DNA from: UBA4738 sp002413305
GTDB taxonomy: Bacteria > Actinomycetota > UBA4738
Direction: 5' to 3'
Assembly (NCBI GenBank): GCA_036847185.1
Contig: DAIUAM010000007.1
Coordinates: forward strand, 25,418 to 89,417
DNA length: 64,000 bases
The position numbers were made by a program, and so were the translations under genes. This document shows positions 33,139 through 41,800 of the stretch, piece after piece (the first letter of the stretch is position 1; each line of letters begins with the position of its first letter). Below the pieces are notes generated by a model. That model ran no database searches. It was not told the origin of the DNA and saw only the letters and a list, made by a program, of their open reading frames with translations.

Positions 33139-34004
33139 ACGGGCTCAGCCCTGGCGCGAGCGAGCCGGAGCTCCGCGGCTCGCGTCTTCAACCGTTCGTA
33201 CTGTTCGACCGGCGTGGTCCGCATCCCCAGTCGAACGGGGTCGTACCGTTCGCCGTGACAGTCCGACGAGCCCGTCCAGAACAAGCCCAACCGCTGGGCG
33301 GTTCGGATGTAGTCCGCCTCCACCTCGGGCGTGTGCTCGGGGTGGGAAGCCTCGATCCCGTCCAGGCCGGCGCCGGCCAGTTCGTCCAGGAGCTCGCGCG
33401 GAGCAGGCGAGGTCTCCCGCCACGTCCCCGGATGAGCCAGCACGCAGACGCCCCCGGCCTGGTGGATCAACGCCAGCGCGTCCAGCGGGTGAAGCGCATG
33501 CTTCTCCACGTAGGCCCGGCCGTTCGATCCGATGAGCTCCTCGGTGAACGCGTCCTTCAGCGTCGGCACCACGCCGGCTTCGACCAGCGCCTGCGCCACG
33601 TGCGGACGCACGATGTTCCCGCCCTCGGCGATCTCCCGGACCCGTTCGAAAGAGATCGGGTAGCCGAGCTCCTGAAGCTTGCGGACCATCAGCTCGCCCC
33701 GGCTGAAGCGGTCGGCGCGAAGGCGCTGCAGCTCCGCCGCGAAGTCCGGGTCCGAAGCGTCCATGAAGTAACAGAGGATGTGAACTCCTTCGTCCCGGTA
33801 CAGGGTCGAGAACTCCACGCCGGGGACGACCTGCACGCCGAGCTCCCCACCAGCCGCGAGGGCCTCGTCCAGCCCTCCGGTCGTGTCGTGATCGGTGATG
33901 GCCACCGTGTCCAGCCGGCGTTCGCGCGCCAGCGAGATGGTTCGGCGCGGCGGATACGTGCCGTCGGAGTAGACGGTATGCGCGTGAAGGTCGATACCGG
34001 TCAT
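33135..34004 (-). CDS. PHP-domain phosphoesterase (RNase AM/YciV-like)
   Basis: This 289 aa protein has all PHP metal-binding motifs: DLHAHTVYSDGT (residues 5-16), AITDHDTTGG (~36-45), PGVEFST (~61-67), HILCYF (~75), VLAHPGTW (~190) and TGSSDCHGERY (~241-251). The YciV/TrpH family removes 3'-phosphates from nucleoside 3',5'-bisphosphates, and E. coli YciV also matures rRNA 5' ends. The insert NIVRPHVAQALVEAG is characteristic of that group. The ORF is open to 34091, but ATG 34004 directly precedes the conserved DLHAHT and is preferred. Likely monocistronic, divergent from the anchored protein gene. Confidence 0.85.
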   Translation of the reverse strand: MTGIDLHAHTVYSDGTYPPRRTISLARERRLDTVAITDHDTTGGLDEALAAGGELGVQVVPGVEFSTLYRDEGVHILCYFMDASDPDFAAELQRLRADRFSRGELMVRKLQELGYPISFERVREIAEGGNIVRPHVAQALVEAGVVPTLKDAFTEELIGSNGRAYVEKHALHPLDALALIHQAGGVCVLAHPGTWRETSPAPRELLDELAGAGLDGIEASHPEHTPEVEADYIRTAQRLGLFWTGSSDCHGERYDPVRLGMRTTPVEQYERLKTRAAELRLARARAEPV

Positions 34005-34148
34005 CGGGCCGGATATGTTCTCACACGCCTCCTGGGCCCGACCCCGACTCCACCGAGCCTCAACAGTTTCGTGACGACGCTGTAGTTGCATGGGGGAGAC
34101 ATCCCGCCGCTTCCGGCCATGTCCGGTGACCTCCCTGAGAGGACAGCG

Positions 34149-35390
34149 ATGAACGACGACCAGTTTGGACAGCCGGCCCCGGGCGACCCGTTCACGATCG
34201 ACCGGACCCCGCCAGTCCCGCCTCCTCCTCCGGACGCTCCCGTGTTCAGCTCGGTGCTGGGCCCCACACCCCCGCCGGTGCCGCCGGTGCCGCCGGTACC
34301 GCCGGGACCCGGTCCGGTCGATGACCGCGCCTCAGCAGCCTCGCCGGTTCGAACGATGGACAGCACCTCATGGTCGTTCGGCGGCGGGACCGCCTCGAGG
34401 AGCTCGGTCGGCTCGCGTTCCTTCCACGTGCCATCGCTCCGGATGCCGAAGCACTCCGAGGGAGCGAAGGCCACCCGCCGGCCCGTGGCCATCGGGCTGG
34501 TCGTGCTGCTGGTGGCGGGGGCAGCCTACTGGTTCCTGAGCCGGGGCCCGGACAGCAAGGCCATGGCGATGTCCTTCTACCAGGGCCAGACCGTGAGCTA
34601 TCACCTGGCGATGAACTTCGACGGGCATCTGACGGTGGCCGGCCAGGCGGTACCCCTCAGCCTCTCGGTCGATGGGACCGTTGCGTGGCACGTGGACAGC
34701 GTCGACCCGTCGGGCACGGCGACGATCGAGGCCAGCGAGCTCGGGATGAAGGTTACGACCAACGGAAAGCCCGAGGGCTCGAGCCCGGCGGAAACCACGA
34801 CGATCCGCATCGCGAAGGACGGTCGCATCCTGCAGGCCGGCGACCTCGGGTTCGCGAACGGCGGCACGTCGAGCCCGACCCTTCTGTTCCCGGGCTCGGA
34901 CCAGTACACGCCCCTCCTTCCCTCTGGGAAGGTCAAGCCGGGAGATTCCTGGACGAAGTCGTTCGCCCAGGCGTTCCCCTTCGGAACCGGTGACTTGCGC
35001 TACAACGCGGAGATCACCTACGTCCGGGACGACATCGTGGGCGGGAAGCGGACGGCGGTCCTCACCTCGACCATCTCGTTCCCAACGACGTTCACCCTCG
35101 ATCTTCGCAAGCTGATGCAGCTCAGCGGCGACACGGCGGACGCCAAATCGATCCCCGCTCGGTTCGATCCACAGATCAGGTACTTGGGCGGTGGGTCGGA
35201 GACCCAGACCGCGTCGTTCGATCCGAAAGCAGGGGAGCTCTTGAGGAGTTCGGAGAACGGACACTTCGACATCGGGATGACCCTTCTCGGGTTCCCCAAG
35301 GGCACCATCCCGCCGAAGCTCCAATCCATGCGCCTGGCCGGTGGGATCACGATCGTCCTGGAGCGCTCCCTGGGAGCCTCGAGCAACTGA
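34149..35390 (+). CDS. Anchored extracytoplasmic protein with Pro-rich cytoplasmic tail
   Basis: This 413 aa protein has a cytoplasmic N-terminus of ~110 residues, low in complexity and rich in Pro (PPVPPVPPVPPG, coded by a 9-bp tandem repeat). One TM helix follows (~residues 112-130), then an external beta-rich domain of ~280 residues with no Cys. The external part resembles DUF6263-like domains (LSVDGTVAWHVDSVD, VKPGDSWTKSF), which are small secreted modules of unknown role. The start is ATG 34149 behind GAGAGGACAGCG; ATG 34119 and 34086 are also in frame. It stands alone between divergent and convergent neighbours. No enzyme motif is seen. Confidence 0.65.
   Translation: MNDDQFGQPAPGDPFTIDRTPPVPPPPPDAPVFSSVLGPTPPPVPPVPPVPPGPGPVDDRASAASPVRTMDSTSWSFGGGTASRSSVGSRSFHVPSLRMPKHSEGAKATRRPVAIGLVVLLVAGAAYWFLSRGPDSKAMAMSFYQGQTVSYHLAMNFDGHLTVAGQAVPLSLSVDGTVAWHVDSVDPSGTATIEASELGMKVTTNGKPEGSSPAETTTIRIAKDGRILQAGDLGFANGGTSSPTLLFPGSDQYTPLLPSGKVKPGDSWTKSFAQAFPFGTGDLRYNAEITYVRDDIVGGKRTAVLTSTISFPTTFTLDLRKLMQLSGDTADAKSIPARFDPQIRYLGGGSETQTASFDPKAGELLRSSENGHFDIGMTLLGFPKGTIPPKLQSMRLAGGITIVLERSLGASSN
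34272..34307 (+). repeat. Four 9-bp tandem repeats coding PPV
   Basis: Units CCGCCGGTG, CCGCCGGTG, CCGCCGGTA and CCGCCGGGA run head to tail. They code for a Pro-Pro-Val spacer in the cytoplasmic tail of the anchored protein and could vary in copy number. Confidence 0.8.
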
Positions 35391-35426
35391 ACCTCGGGAG
35401 CCGGAGGCGTCGCGTGACCGCGCGCT

Positions 35427-36584
35427 TCAGCCGAACGCGCTCTCCCCGGTGAGCTCCCGGCCGATGATGAGCTTCTGGATCTGGCTGGTGCCCTCGTACA
35501 GGGTCGTCACCCGGGCGTCCCGGAGGTACTTGCCCACCGGGTACTCGTCGATGTAGCCGTAGCCCCCGTGCACCTGGACCGCCGCGTTCGCCGCCCGGAC
35601 GGCGACCTCGCTGGCGAAGTACTTCGCATAGGAGCTCTCCAGCCGGTGGTCGCGGCCCGCGTCGGCTAGCGCGGCCACCCGCCACGTGAGGAGCCGCGCC
35701 GCGTCGGTCTCCACGGCGATGTCGGCGATCAGCTCCTGGACCAGCTGGAACCTGGCGATGGGCCGGTCGAACTGTTCGCGCTGCCCCGCGTAGGCGACGC
35801 TCGCCTCCAGGCACCCCCGGGCGATCCCCACGCACCCGGCCGCCAGCGACATCCTCCCGGCGTCCAGCGCGCGCATGGCGACGGTGAACCCCTGGCCCTC
35901 TGCGCCCAGCCGCGCCGCGTCCGGTACCCGGACGTCGTCCAGCGTGAGCTCGGCGGTGTCCTGGGCCCGGAGCCCCAGCTTGCCCGTGATGGGCGTCGCA
36001 GAGAAGCCCTCCGAGTCGGTGGGGACCAGGAAGCAGGTCACGCCCTTCGGCCCGGGGCCGCCGCTCCGGGCGAAGATCAGTGCCACGCCGGCCCACGTCC
36101 CGTTCGTGATGAAGATCTTCGAACCGGTGATCCGCCAGCCGCCCCCACCGCCGTCGCGTTCGGCCCGCGCCTGCAGGTTACCGGCGTCGGAGCCCCGGCC
36201 CGGCTCGGTCAGTCCGTAGCAACCCAGCGCCTCGCCCGAACACAGCCGCGGGAGCCATTCGCGCTTCTGCTCGTCGGTCCCCCAGTGCACGATCGTCTTG
36301 CCGACCAGGCCGTTGTTCACGCTGACCACTCCGCGAACGGACGAATCGGCCCGCCCCAGCTCCTCGATCAGAAGGCAGTACGAAACGCTGTCGAACCCCG
36401 CGCCTCCATGCTCCTCCGGGATCGCCGCCCCAAGGAACCCGACCTCGGCCAGCTTCGGCACGATCGCCCGGTCCATGTGTTCGTCGCGATCCCACTCCCG
36501 GGAGAAAGGCACGATCTCGCGGTCGCAGAACTCGCGGGCCGTCGAGCGGACCAGCTCCTGTTCGGGCGTGAGCTCGAAGTCCAA
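35427..36584 (-). CDS. Acyl-CoA dehydrogenase
   Basis: This 385 aa flavoenzyme has the usual three-domain ACAD layout: helical start (LTPEQELVRSTAREFCDREI), FAD-binding signature CYGLTEPGRGSDAG (~123-136) with ITGSKIFITNG, and a C-terminal helical domain. The catalytic Glu is in TLYEGTSQIQKLIIGR (~366), the position used by short- and medium-chain enzymes. It oxidises an acyl-CoA to the enoyl-CoA and passes electrons to ETF. The TTG start comes only 4 nt after the upstream aminotransferase stop, so translation is probably coupled; no good ribosome site is seen. Its link to the two glyoxylate-type genes upstream in the operon is not explained. Confidence 0.9.
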   Translation of the reverse strand: MDFELTPEQELVRSTAREFCDREIVPFSREWDRDEHMDRAIVPKLAEVGFLGAAIPEEHGGAGFDSVSYCLLIEELGRADSSVRGVVSVNNGLVGKTIVHWGTDEQKREWLPRLCSGEALGCYGLTEPGRGSDAGNLQARAERDGGGGGWRITGSKIFITNGTWAGVALIFARSGGPGPKGVTCFLVPTDSEGFSATPITGKLGLRAQDTAELTLDDVRVPDAARLGAEGQGFTVAMRALDAGRMSLAAGCVGIARGCLEASVAYAGQREQFDRPIARFQLVQELIADIAVETDAARLLTWRVAALADAGRDHRLESSYAKYFASEVAVRAANAAVQVHGGYGYIDEYPVGKYLRDARVTTLYEGTSQIQKLIIGRELTGESAFG

Positions 36585-36588
36585 CGCG

Positions 36589-37716
36589 CTATGGGAGGAC
36601 CTGGTCCATGGCCGTCAGCAGCGTCTTCACGTTCTCCCGGTCACACGACTCGCCCATCAGCCCGACCCGCCACACCTTCCCCGCGAGCTCTCCCAACCCG
36701 CCGGCGACCTCGATCCCGAACTCGCCCAGCAGGCGCCCCCGGGCGGGCTGGTCGGACATCCCCTCGGGGAGCTCCACGCAGACGACCTGCGGGCAGCGGT
36801 AGCCCTCCGGTGGGAAGGGCCGGAAACCGCGCTCCTCCAGGGCGGCCAGCATCTCCGCCCCGATCTCCTGGTGACGCTTCCACCGCGCCTCCATGCCCTC
36901 CTCGAGGACGATCCGCAGGGCCTCGTGCAGCGCGTACAGCGACGAGATGGGGGCTGTGTGGTGGTACCGGCGTTCGCTGCCCATGTACTTCGCGATGGGC
37001 AGGACGTCGAAGTAGAACGACCGCGGGCGCTCCACCCGTTCGGTCCGCGCCCGTACCGCGCGCTCGCTGAAGGTGATCGGGGCCAGAGACGGCGGGGCCG
37101 ACAGGCACTTCTGGGAGCCCGAATAGCACACGTCGATCCCCCACCCGTCGGTCTCCAGCTCGATGCCGCCCAGGGACGCCACCGCGTCGACCACGAAGAG
37201 GGGCCCGCGGTCCCGGCACAGCGCCCCGATGTCCTCGAGCGGCTGGCGGAGCCCGGTGGACGTCTCGGCGTGGACGGCGCACACGGCCTTCGCGTTCGGG
37301 TGCAGGGCGAGGGCGTGTTCGACCTGCTCGGCCGAGACCGGTTCGCCCCACCCCCTTCCCGCGGTGACGGCCACGACCTCGGCCCGGCAACGCGCGGCGA
37401 TCTCGGCCATCCGTTCGGCGAAGGCCCCGCTGATCAGCACCAGCGCCACGTCGCCCGGCTCCAGCACGTTCTCCAGCGCACACTCCATCCCCGCCGTCCC
37501 GGTTCCCGACACGGGGAAGGTCAACTCGTTCGAGGTGCGGAACACGTCTCGGAGCATCGCGTTGATCTCGTCCAGCATCCGGTTGGTCTCGGGGTCCATG
37601 TGGCCGATCACCGGCCGGCGCATCGCGTCGAGCACCCGCTGGTTGACCATGCTCGGCCCGGGGGCCATCAGGAGCCGGCTGGGCGGTTCGAAGCGGGGGA
37701 ACAAGGCGCCGCTCAT
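36589..37716 (-). CDS. Alanine-glyoxylate/serine-pyruvate-type aminotransferase
   Basis: This 375 aa class V PLP aminotransferase has LLMAPGPSMVNQRVLDAM near the N-terminus, FPVSGTGTAGMECALEN (~68-84), AETSTGLRQPLEDI (~150-163), VVDAVASLGG (~176-185) and the PLP Lys in CYSGSQKCLSAPP (~202). This is the AGXT/PucG pattern. It would convert glyoxylate to glycine with alanine or serine as amino donor. The upstream FMN oxidase, whose stop overlaps this ATG (ATGA, GGGAG ribosome site), could supply glyoxylate from glycolate, as in photorespiration. PucG-type use of ureidoglycine is an alternative, but no purine-degradation genes are nearby. Confidence 0.85.
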   Translation of the reverse strand: MSGALFPRFEPPSRLLMAPGPSMVNQRVLDAMRRPVIGHMDPETNRMLDEINAMLRDVFRTSNELTFPVSGTGTAGMECALENVLEPGDVALVLISGAFAERMAEIAARCRAEVVAVTAGRGWGEPVSAEQVEHALALHPNAKAVCAVHAETSTGLRQPLEDIGALCRDRGPLFVVDAVASLGGIELETDGWGIDVCYSGSQKCLSAPPSLAPITFSERAVRARTERVERPRSFYFDVLPIAKYMGSERRYHHTAPISSLYALHEALRIVLEEGMEARWKRHQEIGAEMLAALEERGFRPFPPEGYRCPQVVCVELPEGMSDQPARGRLLGEFGIEVAGGLGELAGKVWRVGLMGESCDRENVKTLLTAMDQVLP

Positions 37717-38963
37717 TCGGACTCCCGCATGCCCGACGGCACGAAGCCGGCCCGGCGGAACCCGGTCCCGCCGCCGCCCCGGAAGGCCCACGTCGGCACC
37801 GTTCCCGGGGCGGGAGCCACCGCGGAGCCGTCGATCTCGGAGATCGAACGCCGCCCGCAAAGGGCCATGGCCAGCTCAAGCTCGTCCCGGAACATCTCCA
37901 GTACGGCCCGGACCCCGGCCTCGCCCGCGGCGGCCAGGCCCCACAGATACGGCCGGCCGATCAGGACCGCCTTCGCGCCCAGGGCCACGGCCTTGACCAC
38001 GTCGGAGCCCCGGCGGACCCCGCCGTCCAGCAGGATCTCGCACCGGCCGCCGACGGCGTCGGCGACCTCGGGAAGCACATCGAGCGTGGCCGGCGCGCCG
38101 TCCAACTGGCGCCCTCCATGGTTCGACACGATGATCCCGTCCACGTCGTGATCGGCGGCCAGCCGCGCGTCCTCACCCGTCACGATCCCCTTGAGAACCA
38201 ACGGGAGCGAGGACAGCGACCGGATCCAGGCCAGATCGTCCCACGTCAGCGATTCGTCGTGCTCGGAACCGAAGTACTTGGCCAGGCTGGACCCGTCCGC
38301 GTCCTCGGGGAGGGGGACGTCCTGCAGGTTCGCCATGCCCATCTCCGGTGGCAGGGCGAAGCTATTGCGTTCGTCCCTCAGGCGACGCCCGAGGTGCGGG
38401 GTGTCCACGGTCAGGACGATGGCTCCGTACCCACCGGCCTCCGCGCGCGAGACCAGGTGCGCGGTGAGCGAACGATCCTTCATCACGTACAGCTGGAACC
38501 AGCGGTCGACGCCGGTCGCGGCGACCTCCTCCATGGGCACCGTGGAGATGGTTGAGAGCACCAACAGGACGCCCAGGGCCTTCGCGGCCCGGGCGGTGGC
38601 CAGTTCGCCATCCCGGTCGGCCAGGCGCTGGAACGCCGTGGGGGCCAGGATGACCGGGAACGGCATCGGCACGCCCAGCACAGTCGTCTCGAGGCTGACG
38701 TTCGAAACACCGACCAGGACCCGAGGGCGGAACACCCACCGCCCGAACGCCTCGCGGTTCTCGGAGAGCGTCCATTCGTCGCCCGCCCCCCCCGCGTAGT
38801 AGTCGTAGGCCATCTTGGGCAGCTTGCGCCGGGCCGCCGCCTCGAAGTCGTCGATCGAGACCCGGCGCTCGTGGACCCCTTCGCCCAGCGGCAGATCCGG
38901 GATGGGTTCGTCCTTCAGCGGCTCGGCAGAGATGTCGGTGAGTTGGTCCTCGCTCGCGCCCAT
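37713..38963 (-). CDS. FMN-dependent alpha-hydroxyacid oxidase/dehydrogenase
   Basis: This 416 aa protein is of the glycolate oxidase/lactate dehydrogenase (LldD/GOX) family. A ~35-residue acidic N-terminal extension precedes the TIM barrel. Barrel motifs include PKMAYDYYAGGAGDEWT (~48-64), VILAPTAFQRLA, TISTVPMEEV, LTVDTPHLGRRLRDERN, and catalytic His/Arg VSNHGGRQLDGAPATLD (~279-295). FMN phosphate loops LLDGGVRRGSD and IGRPYLWGL follow. Oxidation of glycolate or lactate is expected. The operon order with an alanine-glyoxylate-type aminotransferase favours glycolate. ATG 38963 has AGGCGAGG upstream; in-frame ATG 38984 lies before that site and is less likely. Confidence 0.88.
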   Translation of the reverse strand: MGASEDQLTDISAEPLKDEPIPDLPLGEGVHERRVSIDDFEAAARRKLPKMAYDYYAGGAGDEWTLSENREAFGRWVFRPRVLVGVSNVSLETTVLGVPMPFPVILAPTAFQRLADRDGELATARAAKALGVLLVLSTISTVPMEEVAATGVDRWFQLYVMKDRSLTAHLVSRAEAGGYGAIVLTVDTPHLGRRLRDERNSFALPPEMGMANLQDVPLPEDADGSSLAKYFGSEHDESLTWDDLAWIRSLSSLPLVLKGIVTGEDARLAADHDVDGIIVSNHGGRQLDGAPATLDVLPEVADAVGGRCEILLDGGVRRGSDVVKAVALGAKAVLIGRPYLWGLAAAGEAGVRAVLEMFRDELELAMALCGRRSISEIDGSAVAPAPGTVPTWAFRGGGGTGFRRAGFVPSGMRESE

Positions 38964-39063
38964 CGGGGGATCCTCGCCTCCCATCCGGATCGATCCACGG
39001 CCGAGCCGGCGGCCGGCCCGTCCCACGATACCGCCCGAGGATGGACCTCCACACGCCGGGCGC

Positions 39064-39975
39064 TCACTCCACAGGCACGGCGACCGGGACCGGTTCGTCG
39101 CCGGCCCGCTGCGCCCGGGCCTGTCCGGTGATCGCCACGTAGATCCCGATCAGGATCAGCACGCCGCCGGCCACCGCGGTCCACGGCGGCGCCTCCCCGA
39201 AGATCGCCATGGCCAGTAGGGTCGAACCGATGGGCTCACCCAGGATCGAGACGGCCACCACGGTCGCCGACACATCCCGCAGCAGGTAGTTGAAGACGGT
39301 ATGCCCGAGCATCTGGGGCACCGCAGCCATCAGCAGGAACAGGCCCCAGGTCTTCAGCGGAAAGCCGGTGAAGGCCGAGTGGCTGAGCGCGGCGACCGGG
39401 ACCAGGACGATCGCGCACACCGTGTAGACCACGCCGACGTAGGTCAGGGCCGACACATCCTGCCGGAGATGCCGTCCGGCGACGAAGTAGCCGGCGGCCG
39501 CGACCGCCCCGGCGATGGCCAGCAGGTCGCCTTCGGCCGCCCGCGTCGAGATGGCGAACCCGCCACCCGACACCACACCCGCCCCGGCCACCCCCGCCAG
39601 GATGCCGGCCAGCCCCCGCGACGAGATCCGTTCGCCGAACAGGACCCGGGAAGCGAACGCCACCACGATCGGCGAGACCGTCACCAGCACCACGCTGGCC
39701 GCGATCGACGTGAAGCCGAGCGACGTGATCCACAGCGCGAAGTGCAAGGCGAGGATGGCCCCGGCCAGGGCGGCGATCCCGAGCTGTCCGCGGCTGAGCC
39801 GGCGCAGCTCCTCGCGGCGTCGCAGGAGCACGACCGGAAGCAGGCCGGCCGCGGCGAAGGCGTTGCGGTACAACGCGATCGACACCGCCGGCGCGTGGGC
39901 CTGCCGGATGAAGATCGCGGAGAAGGACACCGCGACCACACCCATGCACAGCAGGAGCGTCTGCCGGATCGGCAC
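39064..39975 (-). CDS. EamA/DMT-family exporter
   Basis: This 303 aa protein has ten predicted TM helices in two EamA repeats: the first from ~residue 6 (LLLCMGVVAVSFSAIFIRQ) to ~140, the second from ~155 to 290. Signature stretches are ALYRNAFAAAGLLPVVLL and SILGEPIGSTLLAMAIFGE, the latter the repeat-2 EP motif. Such carriers export amino acids or other small metabolites. GTG 39975 with AGGAACC upstream is chosen; an in-frame ATG at 40015 would overlap the promoter of the divergent response regulator. Only ~42 bp separate the two divergent starts, so they share a control region. The substrate is unknown. Confidence 0.85.
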   Translation of the reverse strand: MPIRQTLLLCMGVVAVSFSAIFIRQAHAPAVSIALYRNAFAAAGLLPVVLLRRREELRRLSRGQLGIAALAGAILALHFALWITSLGFTSIAASVVLVTVSPIVVAFASRVLFGERISSRGLAGILAGVAGAGVVSGGGFAISTRAAEGDLLAIAGAVAAAGYFVAGRHLRQDVSALTYVGVVYTVCAIVLVPVAALSHSAFTGFPLKTWGLFLLMAAVPQMLGHTVFNYLLRDVSATVVAVSILGEPIGSTLLAMAIFGEAPPWTAVAGGVLILIGIYVAITGQARAQRAGDEPVPVAVPVE

Positions 39976-40002
39976 GGTTCCTATTCTCCGGTATGGGGAC
40001 GG

Positions 40003-40008
40003 TACGAT
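40003..40008 (+). promoter_or_regulatory. Putative -10 box for response regulator gene
   Basis: TACGAT ends 9 nt before ATG 40018, with no ribosome site between. This fits a leaderless or near-leaderless transcript in the 42-bp divergent region. Confidence 0.4.
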
Positions 40009-40017
40009 GGGCGCCAT

Positions 40018-40695
40018 ATGGATGACATGAACGACCCGCCGATCAGCCTCCTGATCTGCGACGACCACCGCATCCTGACCGACACGCTTCGAACGGTCGT
40101 CCAGCAGGATCCCGGTCTTCGGCTGGTGAGCTCGCCGGTCCATGAGCCCGACGAGGCGATCGAGATCTTGCGCCGCGAACCCACCGACGTCGTCCTCATG
40201 GACATCGAGTTTCGGGGCGCCATGAGCGGGATCGACGCCACCCGCAGGATCAAGGAGATCTCGCCCTCCACCAAGGTCGTGGTGATGACGGCCCATGAGG
40301 ACGAACGCCTCCTGGTCGAGGCGGTCGAAGCGGGCGCCAGCGGGTTCCTTCGCAAGACCGAAGGGGTCGACGAGCTGCTCGCCGCGCTGAAGGCGGCCGC
40401 CGCCGGCGAGATCCTGATCGACCCCGCCGCTCTGGCGAGATTGCTGCCCCTCATGGCCCGCGAGCGCGAGATCCGCCACGAGGCCGCCCAGAAGCTCGCC
40501 GCCCTTTCCGACCGCGAACGCCAGATCCTTCGCATGCTCTCCGAGGGTCTGCGCAACGACGACATCGCCGAGCTCCTGTCGATCAGTCCACAGACGGTCC
40601 AGACCCACGTGCGCAACGTGCTGGGCAAGCTCGGTGTGCATTCGAAGCTCGAAGCGGTCGCCTTCGCCGTCCGCAACGGCGCGATCGAGCGGTAG
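40018..40695 (+). CDS. NarL/LuxR-type response regulator, orphan
   Basis: This 225 aa protein has a receiver domain with acidic pair D15-D16 (LLICDDHRIL), phospho-acceptor D62 (VVLMDIEF), switch Thr in VVMTAHEDE and Lys in GFLRKTEG. A linker follows, then a LuxR-type HTH (~157-222; LSDRERQILRMLSEGLRNDD, ISPQTVQTHVRNVLGKLGV). No histidine kinase is encoded in the window, so it is an orphan. The long acceptor loop (MDIEFRGAMSGIDATRR) is slightly extended. It may control the divergent DMT exporter; this is inferred from the shared promoter region only. ATG 40027 is a possible later start. Confidence 0.9.
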   Translation: MDDMNDPPISLLICDDHRILTDTLRTVVQQDPGLRLVSSPVHEPDEAIEILRREPTDVVLMDIEFRGAMSGIDATRRIKEISPSTKVVVMTAHEDERLLVEAVEAGASGFLRKTEGVDELLAALKAAAAGEILIDPAALARLLPLMAREREIRHEAAQKLAALSDRERQILRMLSEGLRNDDIAELLSISPQTVQTHVRNVLGKLGVHSKLEAVAFAVRNGAIER

Positions 40696-40708
40696 GGCCG
40701 CCGGCCCT
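40694..40708 (+). terminator. Short GC hairpin at the end of the response regulator gene
   Basis: AGGGCC and GGCCCT form a 6-bp stem with a 3-nt loop overlapping the TAG stop. No T-tract follows, so termination is only a suggestion. Confidence 0.3.
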
Positions 40709-40779
40709 CAGCTCACCAGCCGCAACCGGCTCGAGACCTGCACCACTCACGGGACGAACGCAGGGCACGGTTGGTTGGG

Positions 40780-40785
40780 TATCCT
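40780..40785 (+). promoter_or_regulatory. Putative -10 box for gpsA-like gene
   Basis: TATCCT ends 6 nt before GTG 40792 and no ribosome site is present, consistent with a leaderless transcript for the gpsA-like/glpX pair. Confidence 0.45.
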
Positions 40786-40791
40786 GCGGCG

Positions 40792-41793
40792 GTGACGCGG
40801 ATCACGGTGTTCGGCGCGGGAGCCATGGGAACGGCGATCGCCATGCACCTCGCCCGGGCCGGGAACGACACCACGCTGTGGGCGAGCGAGTTCGACGCGG
40901 GCGCCCTCGGCGCGCTGACCGGGGAGCGACGGCACCCCGCGCTCCCCGGGCATCTCCCCGAGAGCTTGAGCGTGATGGCGCCTGACGAACTCAAGGAGGC
41001 AGCCGAGGGCGCTGACATCGCGGTGATGGGCGCGCATTCGGGCGGAGCCAGGACGCTCGCCCGGATCGTGGCCCGGGGTGCCGGCGAGCTCCCGCTGATG
41101 GTCAGCCTGGCCAAGGGCCTCGAACCGGACACGCTCAAGCGGATGTCCGAGGTCTATAGCGAGGAGATCGGCCACGAGCGCATCGTCGCCGTGGGCGGGC
41201 CGGGCCTGGCGCCAGAGATCGCCGAGGGCCTCCCCACCTCGATCGTCATGTCTGCCCAGCGCCTCGACGTCGCCGAGAAGGCTGCGCGGGCGTTCCGGTC
41301 CCCCACCTTCCGGGTCCGGGTCACCGACGATGTGGCCGGCGTCGAGTACAGCGCGGTGGCGAAGAACGTCGCCGCCATCGGGATCGGGATCGTCGACGGG
41401 CTGGCGAAGGTCTCGGGGCAGGAGCTCCGCAACGCGAAGGCCGCCTTGTTCACCCAGGCCTTGCACGAGCTCGAGGAGCTGGTCGAAGCCCTCGGCGGGC
41501 GGGCCAGCACCGTCCGCGGCCTGGCCGGGCTGGGCGACACGCTGGTCACCAGCCTCGGCGGACGCAACCGTCTGTTCGGGGAGCTGGTCGGAGAGGGCCA
41601 GGCGCCCGAGGCGGCCCTGGCCACGATGGAGGAACGCGGCATGACCGTGGAGGGGTGGGATTCGGCCCGCGACATCGGACACCTCGCCGCCGAGACCGAC
41701 GGCGTGGGCAGCCTGCCTTTCCTCACCCAGGTGCACCGGATCCTGTTCGGCTCGAGCCCGGCCCGGAGCCTGCTCGACTGCTTGAAGGGGTGA
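40792..41793 (+). CDS. gpsA: NAD(P)-dependent glycerol-3-phosphate dehydrogenase
   Basis: This 333 aa protein has a Rossmann N-terminus ITVFGAGAMGTAIAMHLARA (residues 3-22), SLAKGLEPDT (~106), the GGPGLAPEIAEGLPTSI segment equivalent to the GpsA GGPSFAxEVA motif, and the catalytic Lys in EYSAVAKNVAAIGIGI (~187). GLAGLGDTLVTSLGGRNR (~243) matches the GDLxxTCxSxxSRN motif with changes. GpsA reduces dihydroxyacetone phosphate to sn-glycerol-3-phosphate for phospholipid synthesis. Some motif drift (TSLGG in place of TCxSxxS) leaves room for a related hydroxyacid dehydrogenase. It is followed by glpX after 7 bp, linking glycerol/triose phosphate and gluconeogenesis. Confidence 0.8.
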   Translation: MTRITVFGAGAMGTAIAMHLARAGNDTTLWASEFDAGALGALTGERRHPALPGHLPESLSVMAPDELKEAAEGADIAVMGAHSGGARTLARIVARGAGELPLMVSLAKGLEPDTLKRMSEVYSEEIGHERIVAVGGPGLAPEIAEGLPTSIVMSAQRLDVAEKAARAFRSPTFRVRVTDDVAGVEYSAVAKNVAAIGIGIVDGLAKVSGQELRNAKAALFTQALHELEELVEALGGRASTVRGLAGLGDTLVTSLGGRNRLFGELVGEGQAPEAALATMEERGMTVEGWDSARDIGHLAAETDGVGSLPFLTQVHRILFGSSPARSLLDCLKG

Positions 41794-41800
41794 GCTGACG

